DNA of 51,345 nucleotides, taken from positions 1 through 51,345 of the forward strand of contig NZ_MNBL01000026.1 in assembly GCF_001879695.1 (NCBI RefSeq), in the 5' to 3' direction. Positions 1-8,541 of the stretch are shown piece by piece (within the stretch, counting starts at the first letter, position 1; each line of letters opens with the position of its first letter). Below the pieces are notes generated by a model, which was not told where the DNA came from, ran no database searches, and was given only the letters and a program-made list of their open reading frames with translations. The translations under genes were made by a program, and so were the position numbers. This DNA is from Nioella sediminis. Its GTDB lineage: Bacteria > Pseudomonadota > Alphaproteobacteria > Rhodobacterales > Rhodobacteraceae.

Positions 1-16
1 TCACTCCGGCACCCAT
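1..16 (-). CDS. tolR: TolR, first codons only (partial)
   Basis: An ATG at position 16 on the minus strand follows the tolQ stop by three bases and reads M-G-A-G-V before the window ends. The tolQ-tolR order is the normal one for the Tol-Pal operon, where TolR is the single-pass partner of the TolQ proton channel. Only five codons are visible, so the call rests on position and this short N-terminus. Confidence 0.55.
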
Positions 17-19
17 GGG

Positions 20-712
20 TCAGTCCAACTGCCGCGACAGAAGTGTGGAAAACTCGTCGGCAAAACCCTCGTACCCCGCGACCAGCCGGTCGGCATCGGC
101 GGAAAGCTTGTTGTAGAGGATCACCGCCGGAATAGCGGCCAAAAGGCCAAGCCCGGTGGCCAGCAGCGCCTCGGCAATACCGGGGGCGACGACAGCAAGC
201 GAGGTATTGCCCGAAGTGGCAATCTCCTGGAAGGACCGCATGATCCCCCAGACCGTGCCGAACAGCCCGATGAAGGGCGCCGTCGCACCGGTGGTGGCGA
301 GGAAGTTGAGACCGGATGTCAGCCGCTCGGCCTCTCGTCCAATCGCCACGTCCATCGACCGGTCCACCCGCTGCTGCACGCCGGGAATGAGCGCCCCGTC
401 ATCGCGCAAGGATCGCTGCCATTCGGTCATGCCCGCGACGAAGACCCGTTCCGACGCGGACCGGGGCCGTTCGGCCACCTTGTCAAACAGCTCATCCAGC
501 GGCTCGCCCGACCAGAAGGCCGCATCGAACTGCGCGGCGCGACGGCGCGACAGCCGGTAGGTGGAGAATTTCTGGAAGGCAATTGCCCAAACCCAGATCG
601 ACGCCGCGAACAGCATCACCATGACGATCTGGACGACAAAGCTTGCGCGGAAGAACAGGGCCAGCAGCGAGAAATCCATCTCCTGCGCCATGCTCAGCGT
701 TTCGGTTTCCAT
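20..712 (-). CDS. tolQ: TolQ, Tol-Pal proton channel subunit
   Basis: A 230-residue inner-membrane protein of the ExbB/TolQ/MotA family. With TolR it uses the proton gradient to energise TolA and keep the outer membrane attached during division. Three hydrophobic segments lie near residues 27-50, 136-165 and 182-203. The second contains the family pattern TGATAPFIGLFGTVWGIM and the third is the Gly/Ala-rich helix ALLATGLGLLAAIPAV. The length is typical. The ATG at 712 follows an AGGAT element. ybgC lies 121 bp upstream and ruvCAB further upstream on the same strand, the usual alphaproteobacterial order. Confidence 0.95.
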   Translation of the reverse strand: METETLSMAQEMDFSLLALFFRASFVVQIVMVMLFAASIWVWAIAFQKFSTYRLSRRRAAQFDAAFWSGEPLDELFDKVAERPRSASERVFVAGMTEWQRSLRDDGALIPGVQQRVDRSMDVAIGREAERLTSGLNFLATTGATAPFIGLFGTVWGIMRSFQEIATSGNTSLAVVAPGIAEALLATGLGLLAAIPAVILYNKLSADADRLVAGYEGFADEFSTLLSRQLD

Positions 713-833
713 GAAGTGCGTATCCTATCTGCCCGGCCTCTGGTCGGATGCCATCTTGCTCGCGGCATCTCATTTGGAGGGGAATTTAGCAAAGAGGAAG
801 AGCAAACACCATTGGCTTGCGTCACGGTCGGTT

Positions 834-1235
834 TCACTGCTGAAACGTAACCAGCTTTTGGCGGATATCCGCCGGAATTCGCACCGCGCGGCCGGAATCC
901 GTCAAGCAAACCACCTGAACCTTGGCCGCGTAGAGCCGGTCTGCGCCCCGCCAGACGGACTGATCAAGGTCGAAACTGGCCCCTTTGACGCCGGTCAGCC
1001 GGGTTTCGACCCTCAGATCATCCTCGAATCGGGCGGGGGCGATGAAATCCATCTCCATCCGCCGCACCGCAAAGACGATCCCCTTCTCGGCTTTCAGCGC
1101 GGTCTGCGAAATCCCCGCCTCGCGCACCATCTCTGACCGCGCCCGTTCGATGAACTTGAGGTAATTGGCGTGATAAACGATCCCCGCCAGATCGGTGTCT
1201 TCATAATAGACGCGGGTTTGGAACTGGTGGGTCAT
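834..1235 (-). CDS. ybgC: YbgC-type acyl-CoA thioesterase
   Basis: A 133-residue hotdog-fold thioesterase of the 4-hydroxybenzoyl-CoA thioesterase/YbgC group. It carries the family active-site signature near its N-terminus (YYEDTDLAGIVYHANYLKF), with the conserved Asp. The family hydrolyses acyl-CoA or acyl-ACP thioesters and is linked to the Tol-Pal operon. The ATG at 1235 has AGGAG directly upstream; an in-frame extension to 1280 lacks family similarity and a ribosome site. It lies upstream of tolQ on the same strand. Confidence 0.92.
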   Translation of the reverse strand: MTHQFQTRVYYEDTDLAGIVYHANYLKFIERARSEMVREAGISQTALKAEKGIVFAVRRMEMDFIAPARFEDDLRVETRLTGVKGASFDLDQSVWRGADRLYAAKVQVVCLTDSGRAVRIPADIRQKLVTFQQ

Positions 1236-1346
1236 GCGGTCTCCTGTAAAGCGAACGCGTGTGGCCTTCCAAGCTGACACAAGTCACGGCGCACAGGAAG
1301 GTGGGCGTGGCGGGATGCTTTGGCAGCGCACGGGTCTGACTCTGGT

Positions 1347-1751
1347 CTATTGGGCGTCGCGCTTGGGAATGCTTGCGATGTCAGGCACCCAGGGCAATGT
1401 CGATTGGCACCAGACCTGCACTTTCGGAGTCAGCGACGCCCGCTGTCTGATCGTGCCGACACGAAGTCCGAAAAACGCGTTCGGGTCGTCTTCGGTACTG
1501 GCATGAATACGGGTTCCGCAGTTCGGGCAGAAACTCAGCTTTCGAATGCGGCCACTCTCTGCAGTCTTGTTGAACGACTTCAATTCCCCGGACAACAGCG
1601 TAAAGGCCCCGTCAACCACCCCGGCAACCAAACCGAAGGCGGCACCGGAATTTACCTGACAATCGTTACAGTGACATATCGCGACCCGGTCGGCGTCAAT
1701 TTCAGCTTCGTAGCGGACAAATCCGCAAAGGCATCCTCCATCAACCTGCAT
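1347..1751 (-). CDS. GFA/CENP-V-fold zinc protein
   Basis: A 134-residue protein of the glutathione-dependent formaldehyde-activating (GFA) fold. Zinc-binding cysteine motifs are visible in order: GGCLCG near the N-terminus, CHCNDCQ near residue 30 and FCPNCGTRI near residue 75. Family members bind zinc and some add glutathione to formaldehyde, but most are uncharacterised, so the substrate is not known here. The ATG at 1751 is preferred over a longer frame to 1796 because GGAGAAAG precedes it and the family starts there. It sits between ybgC and a protein of unknown function on the same strand. Confidence 0.85.
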   Translation of the reverse strand: MQVDGGCLCGFVRYEAEIDADRVAICHCNDCQVNSGAAFGLVAGVVDGAFTLLSGELKSFNKTAESGRIRKLSFCPNCGTRIHASTEDDPNAFFGLRVGTIRQRASLTPKVQVWCQSTLPWVPDIASIPKRDAQ

Positions 1752-1877
1752 GGCAGCTTTCTCCGGCTTTGACAGTTGGGTCAGCGTTGCACGCAAATCG
1801 CATCAATGCGACGGCTACTTGGCCAGACGCTACAATCAGCGCCGGTTCAGGGGTGCGCGCCGCGACAAAGCATAAGA

Positions 1878-2513
1878 TCAGGCCTGATGGCCAAGCGCCC
1901 CCACCCGTGCCGCCAGCCTCAGCCCGTGGCTCGGGTCGTTGGCGCTGGCGGGCATCACCGGGTCGTAGCCTGCGCGGATCACGTTGGCGATCTCGGGTTT
2001 CAGGACGGCTGGTTGCCCCGGCGCGGCGGCGAGGGGGGAGCTGTCGGTGAAGGCCGTGTCGGACCACAGCAGGATCACCTGCACCATCTGGGAAAGCGCG
2101 ATCGTTTCCGCCGGGACCTTGGCCATCTCCTCATCCATGCGGATGAAGACGAACCCCGCCTGAATGGCCCCCGTGTCGTCAAAACGGAAGCTGCGATACT
2201 GGTTGGCATCCGCCGCTTTCAGCCGGTCCACCGTGGCGGGCAGGTCTGGGATCAGCCGGTCGAGATTGGGCGTTTCAGTCAGTTCGTCCCACTCGCGGAA
2301 GAAAAAGACCATCAGGTTCGCGCCCAGTTCCGGGTCGGTCTCTGCCATCTTGTGACCGGCCAGAGCCACCACCGCCTCTATCGCGCCTTTCAGGATGCTG
2401 ACGGTCGCGTCCTCTACCCCGAAGACCACGGGCACGATGGGACGGCCCCACCGGGCAAAGAGATAGTTCCCGTCAGACCGGGTAAAAAGGCGCGTGACAG
2501 CGTCGGCATCCAT
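1878..2513 (-). CDS. Conserved hypothetical cytoplasmic protein
   Basis: A 211-residue protein I do not recognise. It has no signal peptide or membrane segment. Visible features are a mixed alpha/beta pattern, an aromatic-rich stretch (MVFFFREWDELTE, near residues 68-80) and a C-terminus that mentions no known motif. An AAGGAG element lies about nine bases before the ATG at 2513. The gene begins 12 bp after the secreted protein gene at 2526-3359, so the two are probably cotranscribed with ruvCAB upstream. Function is unknown. Confidence 0.7.
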   Translation of the reverse strand: MDADAVTRLFTRSDGNYLFARWGRPIVPVVFGVEDATVSILKGAIEAVVALAGHKMAETDPELGANLMVFFFREWDELTETPNLDRLIPDLPATVDRLKAADANQYRSFRFDDTGAIQAGFVFIRMDEEMAKVPAETIALSQMVQVILLWSDTAFTDSSPLAAAPGQPAVLKPEIANVIRAGYDPVMPASANDPSHGLRLAARVGALGHQA

Positions 2514-2525
2514 TCCGGGGGCTCC

Positions 2526-3359
2526 TTACAGGTTATTCTCAGCCATCCAGCCCGCGAATACCGGATCATAGGCGGCAGGGCCATAGACCTGCGGGGCGGA
2601 GCCGTTTTCATAGATTGCAGCAGCCGCCGCGCCGTCCGAAATGCGAATGCCCCAAGCGCCCGCCGAAATGTTGCAGGCATGGGCCATACAGCCCGCCCCA
2701 AGCACCCAATCGCCCCGCTGGATCACGCTGTTGGCCGGGCCGATCCGGTCGGACAGATCGCGGATCTGGTCTTCGGTCATGATGGTCAGGAAGCGGGCAC
2801 GTTCGCCGGGGTCGCGGAAGATCGCAAAGGGATGTTCCCCGATCCAGCGGGTCGCATCCGCGCCGGGACCAGCGGGAGTACCCGCAAAGGGTTGTTCGCC
2901 GGGCGTGGTCTCCATGCCCGCATCGCTGAACCGGTAGGTGGTGAATTGCTGGCGCATGCCGTCGACGAAGATGTCGAGTTCCAGCGCATCGGGTTCGATC
3001 CGCATATCGCTGACCGCACCCTCACAGGCCTCGGTTTCGCCCATCACCTGCACCGTGCCCTGGCCAACGCGGATCACCGTCACGCCCGGCCCGCACATAT
3101 TGCCGCCATGGTGGTGGGTGGCCAGCAGCCAGTCATGGTCCGATCCTTCAAGCGCCCAGGCCCCCAGGATTTCCCACATATAGTCCAGTTCCACCGGCAG
3201 GGTCGCACCGGACACCACCAGCCCCTGACTGGGGCTCGCCCCGACAACGGAGGCCGCGCCGAAACGGGTCTGGAACTGGTCATAGCTGCCGAAGTCTACA
3301 TCGGCACTTGCAGCGCTGGCCGAGAGGACAAGAAGGGCGGCACTTAGAAAACGGATCAT
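2526..3359 (-). CDS. Secreted protein of unknown function
   Basis: A 277-residue protein with a classical signal peptide (MIRFLSAALLVLSASAASA, cleavage probably before DVDFG). The mature part has a His-Gly cluster (THHHGGNMCG, near residue 105) and four cysteines that could pair in the periplasm: one near residue 108, one near 130, and two in GAGCMAHAC near 225. I do not recognise the family. It follows ruvB by 19 bp on the same strand and precedes another unknown gene by 12 bp. A periplasmic role is inferred from the signal peptide only. Confidence 0.7.
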   Translation of the reverse strand: MIRFLSAALLVLSASAASADVDFGSYDQFQTRFGAASVVGASPSQGLVVSGATLPVELDYMWEILGAWALEGSDHDWLLATHHHGGNMCGPGVTVIRVGQGTVQVMGETEACEGAVSDMRIEPDALELDIFVDGMRQQFTTYRFSDAGMETTPGEQPFAGTPAGPGADATRWIGEHPFAIFRDPGERARFLTIMTEDQIRDLSDRIGPANSVIQRGDWVLGAGCMAHACNISAGAWGIRISDGAAAAAIYENGSAPQVYGPAAYDPVFAGWMAENNL

Positions 3360-3378
3360 GGCAATGCTCCCGATCGGG

Positions 3379-4407
3379 TTAAATCAGGCTGCCCTGTTCG
3401 GGGGGCATCGGTGCGGCAAGACCCAGATGCGACCAGCCTTTGGATGCCAGCATCCTTCCGCGCGGGGTGCGCGCGATCAAGCCCTGTTGCAGCAGATAAG
3501 GCTCGATCACCTCTTCGATCGCATCACGGCTTTCCGACAGGGCCGCGGCCATGGTCTCCACCCCCACGGGGCCACCGCCGTAGTTCTCAGCCATCAGCAG
3601 CATGTAGCGCCGGTCGGCCCCGTCGAGGCCGAGGTGATCGACCCCGAGCCGTGTCAGAGCGCTATCGGCAATCGCCTGCGTCAACCGCCCGTCGCCTTCG
3701 ACCAGTGCGAAATCCACCACCCGGCGCAGCAGCCGCCCTGCGATCCGGGGGGTACCCCGGGCGCGGCGGGCAATCTCCAGCGCGCCTTCGGGATCGGACG
3801 GGATGCCCAACATCCGCGATCCGCGGGTCACGATCTCGTGCAGTTCCGGCACCGTGTAGAATTGCAGCCGCGTGGGAATGCCAAACCGGTCCCGCAACGG
3901 CGTTGTCAGCAGGCCGAGCCGGGTCGTGGCGCCAACCAGCGTAAAGGGCTGCAGCTCGATCCGCACCGTCCGCGCGGCGGGGCCTTCACCGATCACGAGG
4001 TCCAGTTCGAAATCTTCCATTGCGGGGTAGAGCACCTCCTCAACCGCCGGGTTAAGTCGGTGGATCTCGTCGATGAACAGCACATCCCGCGCCTCCAGAT
4101 TGGTCAGGATCGCGGCAAGGTCGCCCGCCTTGGCCAGAACCGGGCCAGAGGTCATGCGGAAGTTCACCCCCAGTTCCCGCGCCATGATCTGTGCCAGCGT
4201 CGTCTTGCCCAAACCGGGGGGGCCATGGAACAATACGTGGTCCATCGCCTCTTCCCGCCGCCGTGCGCTTTCAATGAAGACACGCAGGTTGGCGCGGGCC
4301 TCCTCCTGGCCGATGAACTCGGTCAGCTCCTGCGGGCGCAATGCCCGGTCAGGGCTTTGATCCTCTGGCAAGGGCGTCGCGCGCAGGGTGGGGTCGGGCT
4401 CTGTCAT
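3379..4407 (-). CDS. ruvB: RuvB, Holliday junction branch-migration helicase
   Basis: A 342-residue AAA+ ATPase that drives branch migration at Holliday junctions together with RuvA. Visible motifs are Walker A ([11 protein letters not shown], near residue 62), Walker B ([11 protein letters not shown], near 112), sensor I ([11 protein letters not shown]) and the arginine finger region ([11 protein letters not shown]), followed by the C-terminal winged-helix domain with TPRGRML near the end. Length is normal. The start at 4407 lies one base after the ruvA stop, which implies coupled translation in a ruvC-ruvA-ruvB operon. Confidence 0.97.
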   Translation of the reverse strand: MTEPDPTLRATPLPEDQSPDRALRPQELTEFIGQEEARANLRVFIESARRREEAMDHVLFHGPPGLGKTTLAQIMARELGVNFRMTSGPVLAKAGDLAAILTNLEARDVLFIDEIHRLNPAVEEVLYPAMEDFELDLVIGEGPAARTVRIELQPFTLVGATTRLGLLTTPLRDRFGIPTRLQFYTVPELHEIVTRGSRMLGIPSDPEGALEIARRARGTPRIAGRLLRRVVDFALVEGDGRLTQAIADSALTRLGVDHLGLDGADRRYMLLMAENYGGGPVGVETMAAALSESRDAIEEVIEPYLLQQGLIARTPRGRMLASKGWSHLGLAAPMPPEQGSLI

Positions 4408-4408
4408 C

Positions 4409-5074
4409 TCAATCCTTCGGGGCCAGCAGCTTCAGCGCCGCGCGGATCAGGGCCGGGGTTTCCGCATCCGGCGCGTCCCCTGCGGCCTGCGCCACGGCCA
4501 TGGCGGCCTCTGCCGGGGCATAGCCCAGGTTCTTCAGCGCCGAAAGGGCTTCGGCCTGCGAAGAGGATGACGGCCGCGCCCGGATCGGGGCCGCGATGTC
4601 GGGCTGTCCGACAGGTGCCGCCGCCGGGGCATCCCCCAAAGCCTCGATCACCTCGCCGCCCATGGCCATGACGCCCGGCGCCTTGTCCTTCAGCTCCATC
4701 ACCACCCGCTGCGCCAGTTTGGGGCCGACACCGGGCGCGGCCTTGACCGCCGCCGCATCGCCAAGCGAGATCGCCCGCGCCACGCCCTCGGCCCCCAAAG
4801 TGCCCAGAATGGCAATCGCCGCCTTGGCCCCCACGCCCTGAACGGAAATCAGCAGCCGGTGCCATTCGCGGTCGTAAAGCGTCGGGAAGCCGAAAAGCTG
4901 CAACAGGTCCTCACGCACCAGCAATTCGGTGAAAAGCGCCGCCGCCTCGCCCGGTCCCGGCAGGGCGGCCAGCGTCCGGTCGGAGCAGTAAACGACATAG
5001 CCCACGCCATTCACATCCAGCAGCACATGGTCGCTGCCCTTGTAATCCACCCGGCCTGTCAGTTTGCCGATCAT
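4409..5074 (-). CDS. ruvA: RuvA, Holliday junction binding protein
   Basis: A 221-residue tetrameric DNA-binding subunit of the RuvAB complex. The N-terminal OB domain starts [20 protein letters not shown]; tandem helix-hairpin-helix motifs follow ([18 protein letters not shown] and [17 protein letters not shown]). An Ala/Pro-rich linker (residues about 140-165) leads to the C-terminal domain that contacts RuvB ([17 protein letters not shown]). The ATG at 5074 overlaps the ruvC stop as ATGA. Confidence 0.96.
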   Translation of the reverse strand: MIGKLTGRVDYKGSDHVLLDVNGVGYVVYCSDRTLAALPGPGEAAALFTELLVREDLLQLFGFPTLYDREWHRLLISVQGVGAKAAIAILGTLGAEGVARAISLGDAAAVKAAPGVGPKLAQRVVMELKDKAPGVMAMGGEVIEALGDAPAAAPVGQPDIAAPIRARPSSSSQAEALSALKNLGYAPAEAAMAVAQAAGDAPDAETPALIRAALKLLAPKD

Positions 5075-5574
5075 CGCCCCGCCTCCACTGCCGCGGCCAG
5101 TCGGCCTGCGGTCTGCGCATGAAAGGCATGACAGATGGCAATGGCAAGCGCATCCGCCGCGTCGGGGCTGGATGGGTTCGCGCCCGGCAATTGCATCTTG
5201 ACCATATGCGCCACCTGCCCCTTTTCCGCATGACCCACGCCGACCACCGTTTTCTTGACCGCATTAGGGGCGTATTCCGCAACGCTGAGCCCCGCCTGCG
5301 CCGGCACCAGCAGCGCGATCCCCCGCGCCTGCCCCAATTTCAGCGTGGCCACCGCATCGCGGTTGACGAAGGTCTGCTCTACGGCGGCCTGGTCCGGCTG
5401 CCAGCGGTCCAAGACATCAGTCAACTGCCGGTGCAGCGACAAAAGCCGCGCGGCGAGGTCCTTTCCTTCGCTGTGACAGGTTCCATTGGCGATATGGCTG
5501 AGTCGCGATCCCCGCGATTCGATCACGCCCCAACCCATGTTTCTGAGCCCCGGATCGATCCCGATGATCCTCAT
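5071..5574 (-). CDS. ruvC: RuvC, Holliday junction resolvase
   Basis: A 167-residue RNase H-fold endonuclease that cuts Holliday junctions in the RuvABC resolvasome. The catalytic aspartate is in [17 protein letters not shown] and the second acidic residue in VEQTFVNRD; the C-terminal [15 protein letters not shown] holds the last acidic pair. The start at 5574 is chosen because MRIIGIDPG is the family N-terminus and GAGGGG lies upstream; a frame extending to 5646 has no support. A degenerate SOS-like box lies about 45 bp upstream (see that entry). Confidence 0.96.
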   Translation of the reverse strand: MRIIGIDPGLRNMGWGVIESRGSRLSHIANGTCHSEGKDLAARLLSLHRQLTDVLDRWQPDQAAVEQTFVNRDAVATLKLGQARGIALLVPAQAGLSVAEYAPNAVKKTVVGVGHAEKGQVAHMVKMQLPGANPSSPDAADALAIAICHAFHAQTAGRLAAAVEAGR

Positions 5575-5911
5575 GCTGCCCGACCCCTCAAATTTCTTGC
5601 GACTTTTTTGCAGCACTAGCACGAAACAAGAACATTGACCAGACAAAGTCGGTTTTCGGCGTCCATTGAAACAAAAGCGACAAGCACCAGCGGGGATGTC
5701 GATTCAGGACAATTTCCTGATCCTGTTCCGACAGGAATTGTGGCGAATTTTTGCCCGAAATTCATGTCGTTACGTCCGATTCAGACCTATGCGCAGATTG
5801 CATATGACCCATGCGAAAATCGGTATTGCTCGGGCCAGCCCCGGCTCCTAGATGCCGGTTCAGCAAGCGAACACTTCGCAACCCACCCTCTTATCTGGAA
5901 GGAACATTCAG
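5575..5911. promoter_or_regulatory. Divergent intergenic region ruvC / DUF1127 gene
   Basis: A 337-bp gene-free, relatively AT-rich stretch between the two divergent genes. It holds the SOS-like motif at 5619-5633. It also holds an imperfect inverted repeat: ACAATTTCCTG at 5709-5719 and CAGGAATTGT at 5732-5741, with one extra T in the left arm and a 12-nt spacer. No convincing open reading frame or RNA gene was seen. The promoters of both flanking genes must lie here, but no hexamer pair is good enough to call. Confidence 0.6.
5619..5633 (-). promoter_or_regulatory. Degenerate LexA (SOS) box candidate upstream of ruvC
   Basis: On the minus strand the sequence reads GTTC-TTGTTTC-GTGC. The alphaproteobacterial LexA site is GTTC-N7-GTTC, so this has the right spacing and one mismatch. 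It lies 45-59 bp upstream of the ruvC start, where an SOS operator would be expected. The mismatch keeps confidence low. Confidence 0.35.
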
Positions 5912-6112
5912 ATGGCTACCGTGACCAACCGCACCGTTGACGCCGGCTTCAGCGTCGCCTCGATCCTCTCCATCTTCGTGGGTCGGATTGCAGCCTGGAA
6001 CGACGCCCGCGTGACCCGCAAAGCGCTGGAGGCTCTGTCCGATCGTGAACTGGACGATCTGGGCCTGAACCGCGGGGATATCGACTCGATTGCCAATGGC
6101 ATCTACCGCTGA
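5912..6112 (+). CDS. DUF1127 small protein
   Basis: A 66-residue protein with a C-terminal DUF1127 motif: W-N-D-A-R-V-T-R-K-A-L-E-A-L-S-D-R-E-L-D followed by DLGLNRGDI. Short arginine-rich DUF1127 proteins are common in alphaproteobacteria. The Rhodobacter sphaeroides member CcaF1 is an RNA-binding protein made under stress, so an RNA-related role is possible here. The ATG at 5912 is chosen because GGAAGGAAC lies just upstream; the in-frame ATG at 5852 has no such site. A strong intrinsic terminator follows at 6143, so the gene is monocistronic. Confidence 0.85.
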   Translation: MATVTNRTVDAGFSVASILSIFVGRIAAWNDARVTRKALEALSDRELDDLGLNRGDIDSIANGIYR

Positions 6113-6142
6113 GATATCTCTCTCTTCTCTCCCCGATTGAAG

Positions 6143-6174
6143 CCGCTCCGACCCCGGGGCGGTTTCTTTCGTTT
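6143..6174 (+). terminator. Rho-independent terminator of the DUF1127 gene
   Basis: A 7-bp GC stem (CCGCTCC at 6143-6149 with GGGGCGG at 6156-6162, one G-U pair) and a 6-nt loop, followed by TTTCTTTCGTTT. It lies 31 bp after the stop codon. Confidence 0.8.
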
Positions 6175-6182
6175 CAAGGGGG

Positions 6183-6533
6183 TCAGACCGGTGGACGCCC
6201 GATCGCGTCTCTCAAGGTCGTGCCGATCCAGACAGATACCGGATCCATGGACAGAACCCATGCCGCGGCCCGATGGCCGGTGGACTGGTCCGACAATTCC
6301 GCCAACCGCGCGGCGTAATCCGCCTCGCCCTGGTGCCAGATCATGAATCCCTTGAACAGGAAACAGCAGATCACCGCGAGTACCAAGCTGCGCCAGGGAA
6401 ACGACAGGCGAACACGTCGGCGGCGAGGCACGACGAGCCCGTCTGGCTGCACCACCACGCCATGTCCCTCGCCCGCGCCGGACGGATTCATCCTGCGCAG
6501 CCGTTCCTGAAACCGGTCATAATTCGCATCCAT
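6183..6533 (-). CDS. Small single-pass membrane protein
   Basis: A 116-residue protein with a basic N-terminal half (PRRRRVRLSFPW, near residue 40) leading into one hydrophobic segment (SLVLAVICCFLFKGFMIW, near residues 50-67). A C-terminal domain follows that should be periplasmic by the positive-inside rule. I do not recognise the family. The ATG at 6533 is preferred over an upstream in-frame start because AGAGG lies close by. It is 68 bp downstream of prmA on the same strand and convergent with the DUF1127 gene. Confidence 0.65.
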   Translation of the reverse strand: MDANYDRFQERLRRMNPSGAGEGHGVVVQPDGLVVPRRRRVRLSFPWRSLVLAVICCFLFKGFMIWHQGEADYAARLAELSDQSTGHRAAAWVLSMDPVSVWIGTTLRDAIGRPPV

Positions 6534-6601
6534 CGGGGCACCTCTTGCGCCTGCCCCACCCGTGCGCAAATTATCCGCAAATTATGGCAAAACTGTGCCG
6601 G

Positions 6602-7468
6602 TCAGCGGCGCAGGGTCAGCGTGGTCCATTCGCCAAGCTCGGCCCGATGCTCCAGGGTCATGCCCTGCGCCTCATAGGCCGCGACCACCTCGTCGCCCTG
6701 TTCATTGAGCAAACCGGACAGGATGACATGGCCACCTTCCGCGCAATGCGCCGCCACATCAGGGGCCAGCTCCACCAGCGGGCCTTTCAGGATATTGGCG
6801 AAGATCAGGTCATAGGGCGCGGCGGCATGCAGCTCCGCGTGATCGAACCCCGCCGCCTCAAGGCAGCGCACCCGCCCCGCCTCGCCATTGGCCGCGACAT
6901 TGGCCAGGGCCACATCCACGGCAACCTCGTCGATATCGGAGGCCATAACCGGCTCAGGCCAGACCTTGGCCGCCGCCAGCGCCAGAACGGCGGTGCCGCA
7001 GCCGATATCGACCGTGTTCTTCTTGACCTCACCGGCTTGGATCAGCCGCTCCAGTGCCTCCAGACAACCCTTGGTCGTCCCGTGATGCCCGGTGCCAAAG
7101 GCCATCGCCGCCTCGATCAGGAGGGGAACACACCCATCCGGCACCTTGTCCGCATCATGGCTGCCATAGACGAAGAACCGCCCGGCCTCTACCGGATGCA
7201 GCTCGCGTTTCACATGGGCCACCCAATCGGTTTCCGGTAGTTCAGACACCACGAAGGGCCTGGCATCATGGGCCGCCGCCAGCAGCGCCAGGGCCACCTC
7301 GTCCGGGGCCTCCACGAAATAGGCGCCCACTTCCCACAGGCCGGACCCATCCTCCATCTCGAAGACACCGACGCCCGTCGCCTCGGGCTCGATCTCTTCC
7401 AGGGCAAGGCCAAGCGCCTCGGCCTGATCCTTGTCTTCAAGGGTGGTGAGGGCGGTGAAGGTCGGCAT
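6602..7468 (-). CDS. prmA: PrmA, ribosomal protein L11 methyltransferase
   Basis: A 288-residue SAM-dependent methyltransferase that methylates ribosomal protein L11. An N-terminal L11-recognition domain (about residues 1-110) is followed by the catalytic domain. That domain has AFGTGHHGTTKGCLEAL near residue 145, SAM motif I VDIGCGTAVLALAAAK near 172, and the catalytic motif DLIFANILKGPLVEL near 235. The ATG at 7468 has AGGAG seven bases upstream. Confidence 0.95.
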   Translation of the reverse strand: MPTFTALTTLEDKDQAEALGLALEEIEPEATGVGVFEMEDGSGLWEVGAYFVEAPDEVALALLAAAHDARPFVVSELPETDWVAHVKRELHPVEAGRFFVYGSHDADKVPDGCVPLLIEAAMAFGTGHHGTTKGCLEALERLIQAGEVKKNTVDIGCGTAVLALAAAKVWPEPVMASDIDEVAVDVALANVAANGEAGRVRCLEAAGFDHAELHAAAPYDLIFANILKGPLVELAPDVAAHCAEGGHVILSGLLNEQGDEVVAAYEAQGMTLEHRAELGEWTTLTLRR

Positions 7469-7631
7469 CGGTCAACTCCTGTCAGGTCCCACACGCCTTA
7501 GGCGCAGGCTGCAAAAAACACAATGCGCCTTGTTCTTTGCCCAAATACCCAATTCCTGACCTGCCAGCCTTCTCCGCCGACCCAATGTCGCACCGCCCGC
7601 GCAGATATCCCACGGCAGCACGGATCGGTGA

Positions 7632-7651
7632 GGGCCCCCGAACGGGGGCTT
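7632..7651. terminator. GC hairpin downstream of msrA
   Basis: A 6-bp perfect stem (GCCCCC with GGGGGC, loop GAAC at 7640-7643) lies 29 bp beyond the msrA stop on the minus strand. There is no U-tract, so it may be a weak terminator or a 3'-end stabilising structure. Confidence 0.35.
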
Positions 7652-7679
7652 GAGCCGGGCCGTTCCCCGGTCGGCGCCG

Positions 7680-8330
7680 TCAGGCGTCGAGCCCGATGGG
7701 GCAGGTCACGCCGGTGCCGCCGATCCCGCAATAGCCCGAGGGGTTCTTGGCCAGGTATTGCTGGTGGTAGTCCTCGGCAAAGTAGAATTCCGGGGCGGGC
7801 AGGATCTCGGTGGTGATCGCGCCGAACCCGGCCGCTTTCAGCCGGGCCTGCATGCCCGGAAGACTGTCCTTGGCGGCCTGCTGCTGCGCCTCCGAGAACG
7901 TGTAGATCCCCGACCGGTACTGGGTGCCCATGTCATTGCCCTGGCGCATGCCCTGCGTCGGGTCGTGGTTTTCCCAGAACACCTTCAGCAGCGCCTCGTA
8001 GCTGACGACCTTGGGATCATAGACCACGCGCACCACCTCATTGTGGCCGGTCCGCGCGGTGCAGACCTCTTCATAGGTGGCATTGGGCGTGTGCCCGCCC
8101 GAATAGCCCACCATGGTCAGCCAGACGCCATCGAGTTTCCAGAAGATCCGCTCCACGCCCCAGAAACAGCCCATGCCGAACATGGCCACTTCCATGCCCT
8201 CGGGCACGTCCAGGGTCAGGGGGCGACCGGACAGGAAATGCGTCTGTGCCGTGGGAATCGGCTGCGCCCGTCCCGGCAGCGCCTCGGCAGCCGAGACCAT
8301 CTCCATCTTCTTTGCCTTGAACCCGAACAT
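7680..8330 (-). CDS. msrA: Peptide methionine-S-sulfoxide reductase MsrA
   Basis: A 216-residue enzyme that reduces methionine-S-sulfoxide in proteins and free methionine. The catalytic cysteine lies in [13 protein letters not shown], near residue 60, and the family motif [19 protein letters not shown] follows. The C-terminal [13 protein letters not shown] carries the resolving cysteines. The ATG at 8330 is chosen from AGGGAGA upstream; an in-frame ATG at 8357 is possible. It stands alone between prmA and the hydrolase gene. Confidence 0.94.
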   Translation of the reverse strand: MFGFKAKKMEMVSAAEALPGRAQPIPTAQTHFLSGRPLTLDVPEGMEVAMFGMGCFWGVERIFWKLDGVWLTMVGYSGGHTPNATYEEVCTARTGHNEVVRVVYDPKVVSYEALLKVFWENHDPTQGMRQGNDMGTQYRSGIYTFSEAQQQAAKDSLPGMQARLKAAGFGAITTEILPAPEFYFAEDYHQQYLAKNPSGYCGIGGTGVTCPIGLDA

Positions 8331-8541
8331 TGCGCGTCTCCCTTTCGCTTCCGGCATCTTGCATCCGTCAATAGATGGGGCGCAAGCCGCATCACGACCA
8401 GATAATTCACACGCGCTTTCGCTCACGACTGCGCGATCCGGGAAGGACGGCGCGGCCTCCGGGACCAGAGAAACGGAGAGATGCCAGGTTCGCCTCTTCA
8501 GCTCTCCCAGATGACCAACGGTCCGTGACACTCCGGGGATT

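Noticed and set aside
1776-3347. 523-codon plus-strand frame over the two unknown genes
   Set aside because: Antisense to two genes with ribosome sites, one with a clear signal peptide; composition is shadow-like.
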